Positions 1 through 6,672 of a stretch of 15,926 nt of DNA are shown here, piece by piece (within the stretch, counting starts at the first letter, position 1; each line of letters opens with the position of its first letter). Under the pieces are notes generated by a model. That model saw only the letters and a list, made by a program, of their open reading frames with translations, searched no databases and was not told the origin of the DNA. The translations under genes and the position numbers were made by a program. The DNA is taken from assembly GCA_964511875.1 (NCBI GenBank), contig CAZEHS010000077.1, positions 1 to 15,926 on the forward strand. The letters run 5' to 3'. The stretch comes from CAZEHS01 sp964511875. Lineage in GTDB: Bacteria; Bacillota; Clostridia; Peptostreptococcales; Acidaminobacteraceae.

Positions 1-23
1 AGGTCGTTGCCGGGTCAAACAGA

Positions 24-48
24 AGAACATCCATTTGGGTGTTCTTTT
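24..48 (+). terminator. intrinsic terminator of an upstream unit
   Basis: A 9-bp stem (24-32 with 37-45, one G-T wobble) has a 4-nt loop ATTT and runs straight into TTTT and a T-rich stretch. It points rightward, so it most likely ends a plus-strand gene located before the window. That gene is not visible. Confidence 0.6.
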
Positions 49-285
49 GCTTTATGTCCTTAAAACATTTTGAATAATTCCAACGGTGTTCAAATATTAT
101 TGTATCCATCAGAACAATTCTATATGCAGGATTCTTCACTTGATTTGCAGGAATACTCTTAAAACTTTTAAGAAACAGAAAAATACTGCTGCATTCAGGA
201 TGAATTGACTGACAAATGAAGCGGTACTTGCAAAATCGTCAATTGAGTACTGATTTTATAAGGAAGTGATGTATTGTCATGTCCG
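49..285. other. AT-rich intergenic region without a supported gene
   Basis: No convincing coding region is seen here. A 67-codon minus-strand frame at 195-398 lacks a recognisable family and runs across the gntR promoter, so it is not called. The region holds a perfect 17-nt palindrome at 157-173 and short inverted arms GTACT/AGTAC near 224-250. These could be regulator sites for the gene that follows. Confidence 0.5.
157..173. repeat. 17-nt perfect palindrome, possible operator
   Basis: The sequence TCTTAAAACTTTTAAGA has two 8-nt arms around a single central C. It lies about 110 bp upstream of the gntR -35 box. It is too AT-rich and has no U-tail for a terminator, so a protein-binding site is a possible reading; chance in AT-rich DNA is another. 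Confidence 0.3.
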
Positions 286-315
286 TTGACAGTAAACAGA
301 CACATCATGTAGAAT
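286..315 (+). promoter_or_regulatory. sigma-A-type promoter of the GntR regulator gene
   Basis: The -35 box TTGACA (286-291) is a full consensus match, and the -10 box TAGAAT (310-315) matches 5 of 6 positions, with an 18-nt spacer. Transcription would begin near 322, leaving a leader of about 40 nt before the start codon at 362. Inverted arms TGTCA (275-279) and TGACA (287-291) overlap the -35 box and could be an autoregulatory operator. Confidence 0.7.
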
Positions 316-361
316 GGTATCTGGAAGATATAATTCACAGGGTTTTCTATTGGAGGAACTA

Positions 362-1030
362 ATGGATCTGTTTGACCAAAAGAAAGAAAATAAATCATTA
401 ACGACGATTATATTTGAAAAAGTAAGGGAAGATATCTTAAATGATACCTATGTTGATGGAGAAAAGATTGTTGAAGCAAAACTTGCAGAAGAGCTTGGTG
501 TAAGCAGAACGCCAGTGAGAGAAGCGCTTAAGCAGCTTGAATTGGACGGACTTGTTGAAAGCATACCCAATCGCGGCGTCATCGTCAAAGGAATCACGGA
601 GCAGGATATCGCGGATATCTATACCATTCGTATCGCTATAGAAGGAATTGCTGCTAATTGGTCCGTCCGGCGGATCAGTGATGAGGAAATCGCTGCACTG
701 AAGGAAGTATATGAACTGATGGAATTTTATACATCCAGAGGTGATGCAGACAAGACCTTCGAATTAAATACAAAATTCCATGAAATCATTTATAAGGCTA
801 CACGGAGCCGATATATGGAGCATGTTCTTAAGGATTTCCAGATGTTCATTAAATCTACCCGAAGTAAGTCCCTTAAATCTGAAGGTCGTCTTGAGGAAGC
901 GCTCGGCGAGCATAAAGCAGTTCTGGAAGCGTTCCTGACACACGATCCCGATGCGGCAGTAGCTGCAGTGCTTGCTCATGTCAATAATTCCAGAAGAAAC
1001 GCTGAGAATTTTTACCGTACCAACAAGTGA
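362..1030 (+). CDS. GntR-family transcriptional regulator, FadR/FCD subfamily
   Basis: This is a 222-aa ligand-responsive DNA-binding repressor or activator. Residues about 12-78 form the GntR winged helix, with the recognition-helix signature SRTPVREAL (48-56). Residues about 84-215 are the helical FCD effector domain, and N136, H140, H184 and H206 fit its usual metal-binding set. I chose ATG 362 because GGAGG (352-356) sits 5 nt upstream. The in-frame ATG at 314 lies inside the -10 box of the promoter, so it would not be on that transcript. The gene is monocistronic, with its own promoter and terminator, directly upstream of the nad operon. The effector cannot be told from sequence; organic acids or amino acids are usual for FCD proteins. 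A link to NAD synthesis is only positional. Confidence 0.92.
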   Translation: MDLFDQKKENKSLTTIIFEKVREDILNDTYVDGEKIVEAKLAEELGVSRTPVREALKQLELDGLVESIPNRGVIVKGITEQDIADIYTIRIAIEGIAANWSVRRISDEEIAALKEVYELMEFYTSRGDADKTFELNTKFHEIIYKATRSRYMEHVLKDFQMFIKSTRSKSLKSEGRLEEALGEHKAVLEAFLTHDPDAAVAAVLAHVNNSRRNAENFYRTNK

Positions 1031-1054
1031 TTCGAATAGATACAGGCCCTATTA

Positions 1055-1087
1055 CCCCGAAACAAAGTTACTCGTTTCGGGGTTTTT
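1055..1087 (+). terminator. intrinsic terminator after the GntR gene
   Basis: A perfect 9-bp stem CCCCGAAAC/GTTTCGGGG (1055-1063, 1074-1082) with a 10-nt loop is followed by TTTTT. It separates the regulator transcript from the nad operon. Confidence 0.88.
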
Positions 1088-1135
1088 GTGGTATGATTGA
1101 AAATGATTATGCAAACAAGCAAACAGTTCTTTTGA

Positions 1136-1158
1136 TATAGTTTACATCGCACAATGTA
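1136..1158 (+). promoter_or_regulatory. probable nadABC promoter -10 with overlapping inverted repeat
   Basis: A TATAGT hexamer (1136-1141) matches the -10 consensus at 5 of 6 positions and would start transcription near 1148. No good -35 box lies 16-18 nt upstream, so the promoter may be weak or need an activator. Arms TACAT (1143-1147) and ATGTA (1154-1158) form an inverted repeat over the predicted start site, a classic repressor position. The assignment is tentative. Confidence 0.35.
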
Positions 1159-1175
1159 TCGTGAAAGGAGTTTTT

Positions 1176-2087
1176 ATGGAAGTCCAGGATATTATCGAAG
1201 AGATTAAACGATTGAAAAAAACGAAGAACGCAGTCATTCTGGCTCATAATTATCAGATTCCTGAAATACAGGATATCGCCGATATTGTCGGTGATTCGCT
1301 GAAACTTAGTCAGGAAGCTGCAGCTACGAATGCTGATATGATTATCTTCTGTGGCGTGCACTTCATGGCAGAGAGCGCAAAAATCCTATCACCCCATAAG
1401 AAGGTCTTACTCCCGGTAATGGATGCAGGCTGTCCAATGGCGGACATGATCACGGGACCGGAATTGGAGGCATTCAGAGCTAAGCACCCTGGGATTCCAG
1501 TGGTATGCTATGTGAACACTTCCGCAGCAGTTAAGGCACAATGTGATGTAGCATGCACATCATCCAATGCAGTGAAAATTGTCCGGGGGTTGGGCGCAGA
1601 GAAGATCCTCTTCGTACCGGATAGGAATCTGGCGCATCATGTACAGAAATTGGTTCCGGAGGTTGAAATCATTCCCTGGGAAGGTTTCTGTATCACTCAT
1701 GAGAGAGTTGAGCTGGCAGAACTGACCGCACTTAGGGCCAAGCTCCCTGGAGTACGGATCCTGGTTCATCCTGAATGCAATCCGGTAGTCACTGAGTTGG
1801 CAGATTTTGTGGGGAGCACCTCACAAATCATAAATGCAGTGCGTGAGTCTCCGGATAAGGAGTTTATCATAGGTACGGAAATGGGTATATTGCACACCCT
1901 GAGAAAAGAGAACCCTGAGAAGGTATTTCATTTACTTTCTCCTGCCCTCATTTGTTACAATATGAAGAAAACGGGCTTAATGGACGTTTATCTGGCACTC
2001 AGGGACGAGCAGCATGAGATTATACTGGATGAAGCCTTAAGATTGGACGCTTTTCGTTCTTTGGAGCGTATGCTGGCTTTAAGTTGA
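1176..2087 (+). CDS. nadA: quinolinate synthase NadA
   Basis: This 303-aa cytosolic 4Fe-4S enzyme condenses iminoaspartate with dihydroxyacetone phosphate to give quinolinate, the second step of de novo NAD synthesis. The three cluster ligands expected in the short NadA type are C86 (DAGCPMADM), C172 (EGFCITHE) and C260 (LICYNMKKT). Their spacing of 86 and 88 residues matches the known archaeal and Thermotoga enzymes. The N-terminal AHNYQ motif (23-27) and SAVK-type phosphate and substrate segments are present. ATG 1176 is preferred over the in-frame GTG 1161, because AAAGGAG (1164-1170) ends 5 nt before it and the GTG lies upstream of that ribosome binding site. The length is normal. It is first in the operon, and its stop codon overlaps the ribosome binding site of nadB. 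Confidence 0.97.
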   Translation: MEVQDIIEEIKRLKKTKNAVILAHNYQIPEIQDIADIVGDSLKLSQEAAATNADMIIFCGVHFMAESAKILSPHKKVLLPVMDAGCPMADMITGPELEAFRAKHPGIPVVCYVNTSAAVKAQCDVACTSSNAVKIVRGLGAEKILFVPDRNLAHHVQKLVPEVEIIPWEGFCITHERVELAELTALRAKLPGVRILVHPECNPVVTELADFVGSTSQIINAVRESPDKEFIIGTEMGILHTLRKENPEKVFHLLSPALICYNMKKTGLMDVYLALRDEQHEIILDEALRLDAFRSLERMLALS

Positions 2088-2099
2088 GGAGATGTTTTA

Positions 2100-3641
2100 A
2101 TGAGCAGGTATCTTTGTGGGTTTGAGGCCGGTGGTCAGGATGAACCCGGATTTGATGTTATAATTGTGGGTTCAGGCATTGCAGGACTTTACACGGCACT
2201 GAACATATCAAAGGAAAAGAGGATCCTGCTTCTGACAAAGGATATCCTTTCAGAGAATAACAGCAACCTTGCTCAAGGTGGAATTGCAGCCGCTATGGAA
2301 GAGGAGGATTTCCAGCTTCATATCCTGGATACTCTTACTGCCGGGTGTTATCACAATGCCCCTGAAGCAGTGAAAATAGTAGTCGAGGAAGGCCGGGAAA
2401 ATATCATGAGGTTGATTGAACTTGGTGTTCAATTCGACCGGGACAAGGCTGGAAAGCTGATCAATACCCGTGAAGGGGGGCACTCCAGAAGCCGTATCCT
2501 GCATGCGAAGGACGCTACCGGCCGTGAAATAATCCGTGCACTGACTGAAGAAGTCCGTAAATGTGAACACATCACCATTATCGAGTACTCACAGGCTATC
2601 GACCTGATTACAGATAATGGGTGTCAGGGAATCGTTGCATGGCATGAAGATCAGGTGAAGACTTTTCTGGCCGGAGCAGTTGTTCTGGCGACCGGGGGAA
2701 TCGGACAGCTCTACCAGCATACAACCAATTCAGTCATCGCATCCGGAGATGGCATCGCCATGGCTTATCGGGCCGGTGTGAAGATTTCGGATATGGAATT
2801 CGTTCAGTTTCATCCCACTGCACTTTATTCTCCCAATTATGACCGTAATTTTCTGATTTCGGAAGCTGTTCGCGGCGAAGGGGGAATCCTCCGAAATGAT
2901 AATGGCGAAGCATTCATGGAGCAGCTGCATCCTCTGAAGGACTTGGCGCCAAGGGATGTTGTCGCACGGGCCATTATCAATGAAATGGCACATTCAGGCA
3001 AGGCTTATGTGTATCTGGATGTGACACATCTGGATCAAGCTTACTTCCAGGAACGGTTCCCGAATATCTATGAAAGATGTTTGCTTGAGGGAATTGATAT
3101 AAGCAAGGACTATATTCCCATCTGTCCCGTGGAACATTATCTGATGGGCGGTGTTGAAAGCGGATTTAACGGAGAAACATCCCTCAAAGGCCTTTATGCT
3201 TGCGGAGAGGTTGCACGGACGGGTCTTCATGGCGCAAATCGACTGGCGAGCAATTCGTTGCTGGAAGCGATTGTTTTTGCAAATCGTATTGCCAGAGCAA
3301 TCAATACACTGCCTTTAAAAAAACCGCTGACACAACCAATAGTGGTGGAATCACAGCCGCTTCCGGAAGCAGATGCGCTCGAAGACATCATCCACGAAAT
3401 TCAGCTCATCATGACTCAGAAGGTCTTCATTTTCAGAGAATCCAGAGAGCTGCGGGAAGCGCTTGCAGAGTTGATTTCTCTTGGGAAAAGACTTGAGGGC
3501 CACCGAATTGATTCATTCACGTCTGTACAGGTGAGAAACATGCTGACAGTTGGAAGACTTATTGTCGAAGCTGCTCTTGAACGTCATGATTCTCTGGGCA
3601 GCCATGTCATTGATGCCAAGCAGGAGGAAGCCCATGTTTGA
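2100..3641 (+). CDS. nadB: L-aspartate oxidase NadB
   Basis: This 513-aa FAD enzyme of the succinate dehydrogenase/fumarate reductase flavoprotein family oxidises L-aspartate to iminoaspartate, the substrate of NadA. The N-terminal dinucleotide fold shows VGSGIAGL (23-30). Then come the flavin and substrate segments NLAQGGIAA (56-64), EGGHSRSRILHA (125-136), APRDVVARA (283-291), VEHYLMGGV (344-352, H346) and GLHGANRLASNSLLE (375-389). The C-terminal helical domain (about 410-500) ends with the R.DS.G.H-like motif. In anaerobes the electron acceptor is probably fumarate or a quinone substitute rather than oxygen; this is inference. ATG 2100 has GAGGAG (2086-2091) 8 nt upstream, overlapping the nadA stop. 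Its end overlaps nadC by 8 nt, which suggests translational coupling. Confidence 0.97.
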   Translation: MSRYLCGFEAGGQDEPGFDVIIVGSGIAGLYTALNISKEKRILLLTKDILSENNSNLAQGGIAAAMEEEDFQLHILDTLTAGCYHNAPEAVKIVVEEGRENIMRLIELGVQFDRDKAGKLINTREGGHSRSRILHAKDATGREIIRALTEEVRKCEHITIIEYSQAIDLITDNGCQGIVAWHEDQVKTFLAGAVVLATGGIGQLYQHTTNSVIASGDGIAMAYRAGVKISDMEFVQFHPTALYSPNYDRNFLISEAVRGEGGILRNDNGEAFMEQLHPLKDLAPRDVVARAIINEMAHSGKAYVYLDVTHLDQAYFQERFPNIYERCLLEGIDISKDYIPICPVEHYLMGGVESGFNGETSLKGLYACGEVARTGLHGANRLASNSLLEAIVFANRIARAINTLPLKKPLTQPIVVESQPLPEADALEDIIHEIQLIMTQKVFIFRESRELREALAELISLGKRLEGHRIDSFTSVQVRNMLTVGRLIVEAALERHDSLGSHVIDAKQEEAHV

Positions 3642-4470
3642 TTGGATGCTGGATCCTCTGATTGAGGCCAGTCTAAGGGAAGATATGCCTTTTTCAGATA
3701 TGACGACGGATGCACTGGTTTGTGAATCAGTCGAGGCAGAAGCCAAACTGACCGCTAAGACTGCGGGTATCGTTGCAGGTCTGCCGGTGGCAATCCGTGT
3801 TTTTAAAAAAATTGATTCATCGCTGATTTTTGAGCAGCTGAAGAATGATGGCGATTGGGTGGATAGCGGGATGGTGCTGCTTCGTATTCAGGGGAGTGCG
3901 GCAGCACTTCTGAAAGCAGAAAGAACAGCCCTGAACCTTCTGCAACGGCTTAGCGGTATAGCGACAGCTTCAAAGGCATATAAGGACGCCGTTAAGGATT
4001 TGCCGGTAAGGATTGTCGATACTCGAAAAACAACGCCAATGCTCAGGAATCTCGAGAAATACGCGGTACGGACAGGGGGTGCCAGTAATCACCGATTCTC
4101 CTTGTCTGATGCTGTGATGATCAAGGATAATCACATAGCTGCAGCTGGGTCCATTGGGACAGCGGTAGAGAGAGTCAGAGCCAGAATACCGCATACCATG
4201 ACCATTGAAGTCGAGGTCACCAACCTGGAACAGCTTCATGAGGCCTTGGCTGCAAAAGCTGATATCATCATGCTGGACAATATGTCTTTGGATATGATGG
4301 CAGAGGCTGTTTCCATGGCTAAAGGGAAAGCAATTCTGGAAGCATCAGGAGGCGTCACTTTGGAAACGGTGCGCGATATCGCACTGACGGGCGTTGATGT
4401 GATTTCTGTCGGAGCACTGACACACTCGGTTAAAAGCATGGATATAAGTATGGGACTGATTTTGAAGTGA
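3634..4470 (+). CDS. nadC: nicotinate-nucleotide pyrophosphorylase (carboxylating) NadC
   Basis: This 278-aa quinolinate phosphoribosyltransferase converts quinolinate and PRPP to nicotinate mononucleotide, CO2 and pyrophosphate, closing the de novo branch encoded by this operon. Family motifs in order are ERTALNLLQRLSGIAT (96-111), VDTRKTTPMLRNLEKYAVRTGG (128-149, Arg/Lys substrate pocket), NHRFSLSDAVMIKDNH (152-167), EVEV (192-195), DIIMLDNM (210-217) and LEASGGV (235-241). The N-terminal open-faced sandwich domain is intact and the length is typical. ATG 3634 is chosen because AGGAGG (3622-3627) lies 6 nt upstream. A longer reading from 3550 would extend far into nadB and add residues foreign to the family. 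It overlaps nadB by 8 nt and is followed by a terminator. Confidence 0.97.
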   Translation: MFDWMLDPLIEASLREDMPFSDMTTDALVCESVEAEAKLTAKTAGIVAGLPVAIRVFKKIDSSLIFEQLKNDGDWVDSGMVLLRIQGSAAALLKAERTALNLLQRLSGIATASKAYKDAVKDLPVRIVDTRKTTPMLRNLEKYAVRTGGASNHRFSLSDAVMIKDNHIAAAGSIGTAVERVRARIPHTMTIEVEVTNLEQLHEALAAKADIIMLDNMSLDMMAEAVSMAKGKAILEASGGVTLETVRDIALTGVDVISVGALTHSVKSMDISMGLILK

Positions 4471-4482
4471 TACTGAACATAT

Positions 4483-4521
4483 AAATGGCGGCAGTCCTGA
4501 TAAGGACGCCGCCATTTTTTT
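4483..4521 (+). terminator. intrinsic terminator of the nadABC operon
   Basis: A 10-bp stem (4483-4492 with 4508-4517), a bulged A and four more pairs (4494-4497 with 4504-4507) enclose the loop TGATAA, and the T-run extends to 4521. The T-tract overlaps the stop codon of the convergent minus-strand gene. Some termination of that gene from the other side is possible, but its tail there is weak. Confidence 0.92.
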
Positions 4522-5257
4522 AGCGAACTTCAAAGGAGCAATTAACGACAGCTGTGATCTCCTTATCGATTGAGGAGGTGTCGTTGATGCCATAATCGGA
4601 AACCTCGTTTGAGTATAGGGGAGTGATCTGAAAGACACCTACCGAAGCTGACAGGAGATCACCTGTACTTTTCCCGGTTGCCTTCAGCATCCCTTCAGCC
4701 CTGGCTTTGGCATCTTTCGTGGCAAGTTCGATCATATTGATTTTTTTATCAGCAAGCTTGGTGTAAAAATATTGGGGGGGATATGATTCAAACGTGACAC
4801 CTAAATTAATCAACGCTGTGGATATCCTTGAGATTTCAGAAATCTTATCCACATCGGTGGATCGGATTTCCACTGTCTGATTCAGACGGTAACTCTCTAT
4901 CACATTGGAATACATCCCATTGGGCAGAATCACATTCAAAGGTATCGTTGTGACGCTGGAAAAGATCAGGTCCTTTTCAGCAAAGCCTTTTTCGACTAAG
5001 AAATTCTTCACCTGAGCAGCACTGGATTCCAGCTCCTTGTAGGCAGTCTTCAAATCAGGGCTGGTAGCGCTGAAAGTACCGGACCATACAGCATAATCGG
5101 ATTTGATCTGCTCTTTTGCTGATCCTTTCACATCAAGGGTGTTGCGTTCAATCTTGATTGCTTTAAGACCCTCTGTAATCACTACAGTGGAGGCAATCAA
5201 AGAAAGTCCAAGGATCAATGCTGCTATGATCCAAGTCATACCGCGATTCTGTTCCAT
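4520..5257 (-). CDS. SIMPL-domain (DUF541) protein, membrane-anchored
   Basis: This is a 245-aa protein with one N-terminal hydrophobic segment (about residues 8-28, flanked by R5 and K32) that should act as an uncleaved anchor or signal peptide, placing the rest outside the membrane. Residues about 38-243 fit the SIMPL/DUF541 family: the opening TLDVKGSAKEQIKSD (40-54), a long helix-rich AYKELES segment, a VTFESYPPQYF-like middle, and the closing A.....A.GMLKATGKSTGDL helix before the final strands. Family members include periplasmic proteins linked to oxidative stress, but the molecular function is unsettled. ATG at 5257 has GGAGAGGA (5266-5273) 8 nt upstream. It lies 61 bp downstream of the 62-aa gene on the same strand and may be cotranscribed with it. 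Confidence 0.9.
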   Translation of the reverse strand: MEQNRGMTWIIAALILGLSLIASTVVITEGLKAIKIERNTLDVKGSAKEQIKSDYAVWSGTFSATSPDLKTAYKELESSAAQVKNFLVEKGFAEKDLIFSSVTTIPLNVILPNGMYSNVIESYRLNQTVEIRSTDVDKISEISRISTALINLGVTFESYPPQYFYTKLADKKINMIELATKDAKARAEGMLKATGKSTGDLLSASVGVFQITPLYSNEVSDYGINDTSSIDKEITAVVNCSFEVR

Positions 5258-5318
5258 AATTCACATCCTCTCCATTAGTCTGTATTTAGTTAGTACCATT
5301 ATTATTCACAGGATAATC

Positions 5319-5507
5319 TTAAACATCACTTAACAGCCTATCTTTTTTGATGAACCCCTGGCAGGATTGACCTGTGGACTGGAAGACCAGAAGAGAGGGG
5401 ATCAACTGAGTCTTAAAGCCGTATAGCCGGCAGCCTCGGGGATGCCGCGGCTGCCAGGTTATGTAGAAATACTTGCATTTAAGACATTCGACTGCGTTTT
5501 GACTCAT
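5319..5507 (-). CDS. small conserved Cys-containing protein, 62 aa
   Basis: This 62-aa protein has a CxxC pair (C9, C12) followed by KYFYITW, then GC at 25-26, YGFKT, an IPS segment, and C49 in a TGQSC motif. The pattern Cx2C-x2-FYITW..P.GC..YGFK...PS..V...G..C matches a small Firmicutes family that I recall only as uncharacterised; some database copies carry an unsupported uracil-DNA glycosylase label. Four conserved cysteines suggest a bound zinc, which is inference. ATG 5507 has ACGGAG (5516-5521) 8 nt upstream. It has no signal peptide, so it is probably cytosolic. A strong hairpin (5538-5574) lies in its leader, and the SIMPL gene follows on the same strand. Confidence 0.75.
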   Translation of the reverse strand: MSQNAVECLKCKYFYITWQPRHPRGCRLYGFKTQLIPSLLVFQSTGQSCQGFIKKDRLLSDV

Positions 5508-5537
5508 TTTACGTGCTCCGTTTCATAAAATTTTACA

Positions 5538-5580
5538 GCATCCGTTTGGTCACAGGTGTTGACCAAACGGATGCTTTTTT
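5538..5580 (+). terminator. perfect 15-bp hairpin with U-tail, plus-strand terminator with no visible gene
   Basis: Arms 5538-5552 and 5560-5574 pair perfectly over 15 bp around the loop CAGGTGT, then TTTTTT (5575-5580) follows. By structure it is an excellent plus-strand terminator. However, the preceding 1 kb codes on the minus strand, and the nad operon already ends at 4521. On the minus strand the same hairpin would sit in the leader of the 62-aa gene, without a U-tail. It may end an antisense or small RNA, or shield murI from read-through. Confidence 0.8.
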
Positions 5581-5581
5581 A

Positions 5582-5622
5582 AAAGTTATACACAGTGTTA
5601 ATCACAGGGTGTTGATAACTTT
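5582..5622. promoter_or_regulatory. inverted pair of DnaA-box-like sites upstream of murI
   Basis: TTATACACA (5586-5594, plus) fits the DnaA-box consensus TTATNCACA. TTATCAACA (5610-5618, minus) differs at one position, and a weaker TTAATCACA lies between. The flanks AAAGTTAT (5582-5589) and ATAACTTT (5615-5622) make the whole an imperfect inverted repeat. Binding by DnaA is a guess from sequence. Confidence 0.4.
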
Positions 5623-5655
5623 AAGGATTATTCCGACGTATTATCTGATGAACAC

Positions 5656-5684
5656 TCGATTCTTCTATCATTATATACTATAAT
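5656..5684 (+). promoter_or_regulatory. probable murI promoter
   Basis: A consensus -10 TATAAT (5679-5684) stands 37 nt before the murI start codon. The -35 position at 17-nt spacing reads TCGATT (5656-5661), only a half match, so the site may be modest in strength. The DnaA-like inverted repeat lies about 35 bp upstream of that -35 position. Confidence 0.5.
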
Positions 5685-5721
5685 GGATAGGGAGAAAGCA
5701 TAAGTATGGTAGAGGTATGCT

Positions 5722-6522
5722 ATGAGTCTTGAATCAACCAGTCCCATCGGTATTTTCGACAGTGGGTTGGGGGGGCTTTCTGTAGTGGCCACCATCCGAC
5801 ACCTGTTGCCCGGTGAAAATCTTATATATTTTGGGGATTCTGCGAATGCGCCCTATGGAGAAAAAACACGCCAACAGGTACGAAAGCTCAGTACCCGAAT
5901 TTGTGATACGCTGGTGGAGCAAGGTGCCAAAGCCATCGTGGTGGCGTGCAATACAGCTACAAGTGCTGCGATAAACGAGCTCAGAAAGCGGTACGACATC
6001 CCGGTAGTGGGAATGGAACCCGCATTGAAACCAGCAGTTGAACAAACGGCAACGGGGTCAATTGCCGTTCTTGCTACAGCCCTGACTCTTCGGGAATCCA
6101 AATTCCAGGGGCTGCTTGAACAGTTCCGTACCGGACGGAGAATTTACTCGATTCCCTGCCCAGAGCTGGTTACGCTGGTTGAAGCGGGAACCCTCTCCGG
6201 TGAAAAGGCTGATGCAGCAGTTTCAGCAAGCTTGAAAGGGCTGGAAAAGGCAAACCTTGCGGCTGTGGTTCTGGGATGCACTCATTATGTGTTCCTGAAA
6301 CAGGTCTTTGAAAAAGAACTCGGTAAAAAAACCCTGATCATTGACGGGAATATCGGAACAGTCCTTCACCTGAAACAGCTGCTGGAAAACCGTAACTGGC
6401 TGACGCACTCCCAATCAGCAGGGACATTGCAAATTGACAATTCCGCAGGGGAAACCCTGATAGAAAGATCATGGATGATCCTGGAACAATACAGGATGAT
6501 GGAGGAAAAGAATAATGCGTGA
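5722..6522 (+). CDS. murI: glutamate racemase MurI
   Basis: This 266-aa cytosolic, cofactor-independent racemase makes D-glutamate for peptidoglycan. The two catalytic cysteines are C76 in VACNTATSAA and C186 in LGCTHY. D13 in FDSGLGGLSV and H188 complete the acid-base pairs, and the IYFGDSANAPYG segment (35-46) is typical. Length is normal. ATG 5722 follows AGAGG (5711-5715) by 6 nt; the ATGs at 5706 and 5717 are out of frame. It is the first gene of a likely unit with the 51-aa ORF, the 80-aa HTH protein and serS. Its stop overlaps the next ATG by 8 nt. Confidence 0.96.
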   Translation: MSLESTSPIGIFDSGLGGLSVVATIRHLLPGENLIYFGDSANAPYGEKTRQQVRKLSTRICDTLVEQGAKAIVVACNTATSAAINELRKRYDIPVVGMEPALKPAVEQTATGSIAVLATALTLRESKFQGLLEQFRTGRRIYSIPCPELVTLVEAGTLSGEKADAAVSASLKGLEKANLAAVVLGCTHYVFLKQVFEKELGKKTLIIDGNIGTVLHLKQLLENRNWLTHSQSAGTLQIDNSAGETLIERSWMILEQYRMMEEKNNA

Positions 6523-6670
6523 CGTAATAAAGAATATTCTGATGTTTTTTTGCCGCGATGTTGGTGAAAACAGTGTGGATAAAGATGTAAGACAAGCTTT
6601 TCTGATTCAGGGGCACATCATGCAGACTACGCAGAAACCGGGTCGGAACAGTGTTCTTATGAGGAAGTGA
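6515..6670 (+). CDS. 51-aa ORF coupled to murI, unknown function
   Basis: An uninterrupted 51-codon frame begins at ATG 6515, overlapping the murI stop by 8 nt, and ends with TGA at 6668-6670, 3 nt before the next start. GGAGG (6501-6505) lies 9 nt upstream, a good ribosome binding site. The peptide starts MRDVIKNILMFFCRDVG, has a single Cys (C13), and ends in a basic tail with KPGR and RK. No signal peptide or clear transmembrane helix is seen, and I do not recognise a family. The tight packing on both sides argues that it is translated. It could instead be a spacer that keeps ribosomes moving into the next gene. Confidence 0.5.
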   Translation: MRDVIKNILMFFCRDVGENSVDKDVRQAFLIQGHIMQTTQKPGRNSVLMRK

Positions 6671-6672
6671 AA

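Noticed and set aside
195..398. 67-codon minus-strand frame over the gntR promoter
   Set aside because: No recognisable motif or family. It covers the -35/-10 boxes and start of gntR on the other strand, as a chance frame would.
3200..3496. Overlapping 98-codon plus-strand frame inside nadB
   Set aside because: It lies wholly within the well-supported nadB frame, has no family signature and an unlikely composition.
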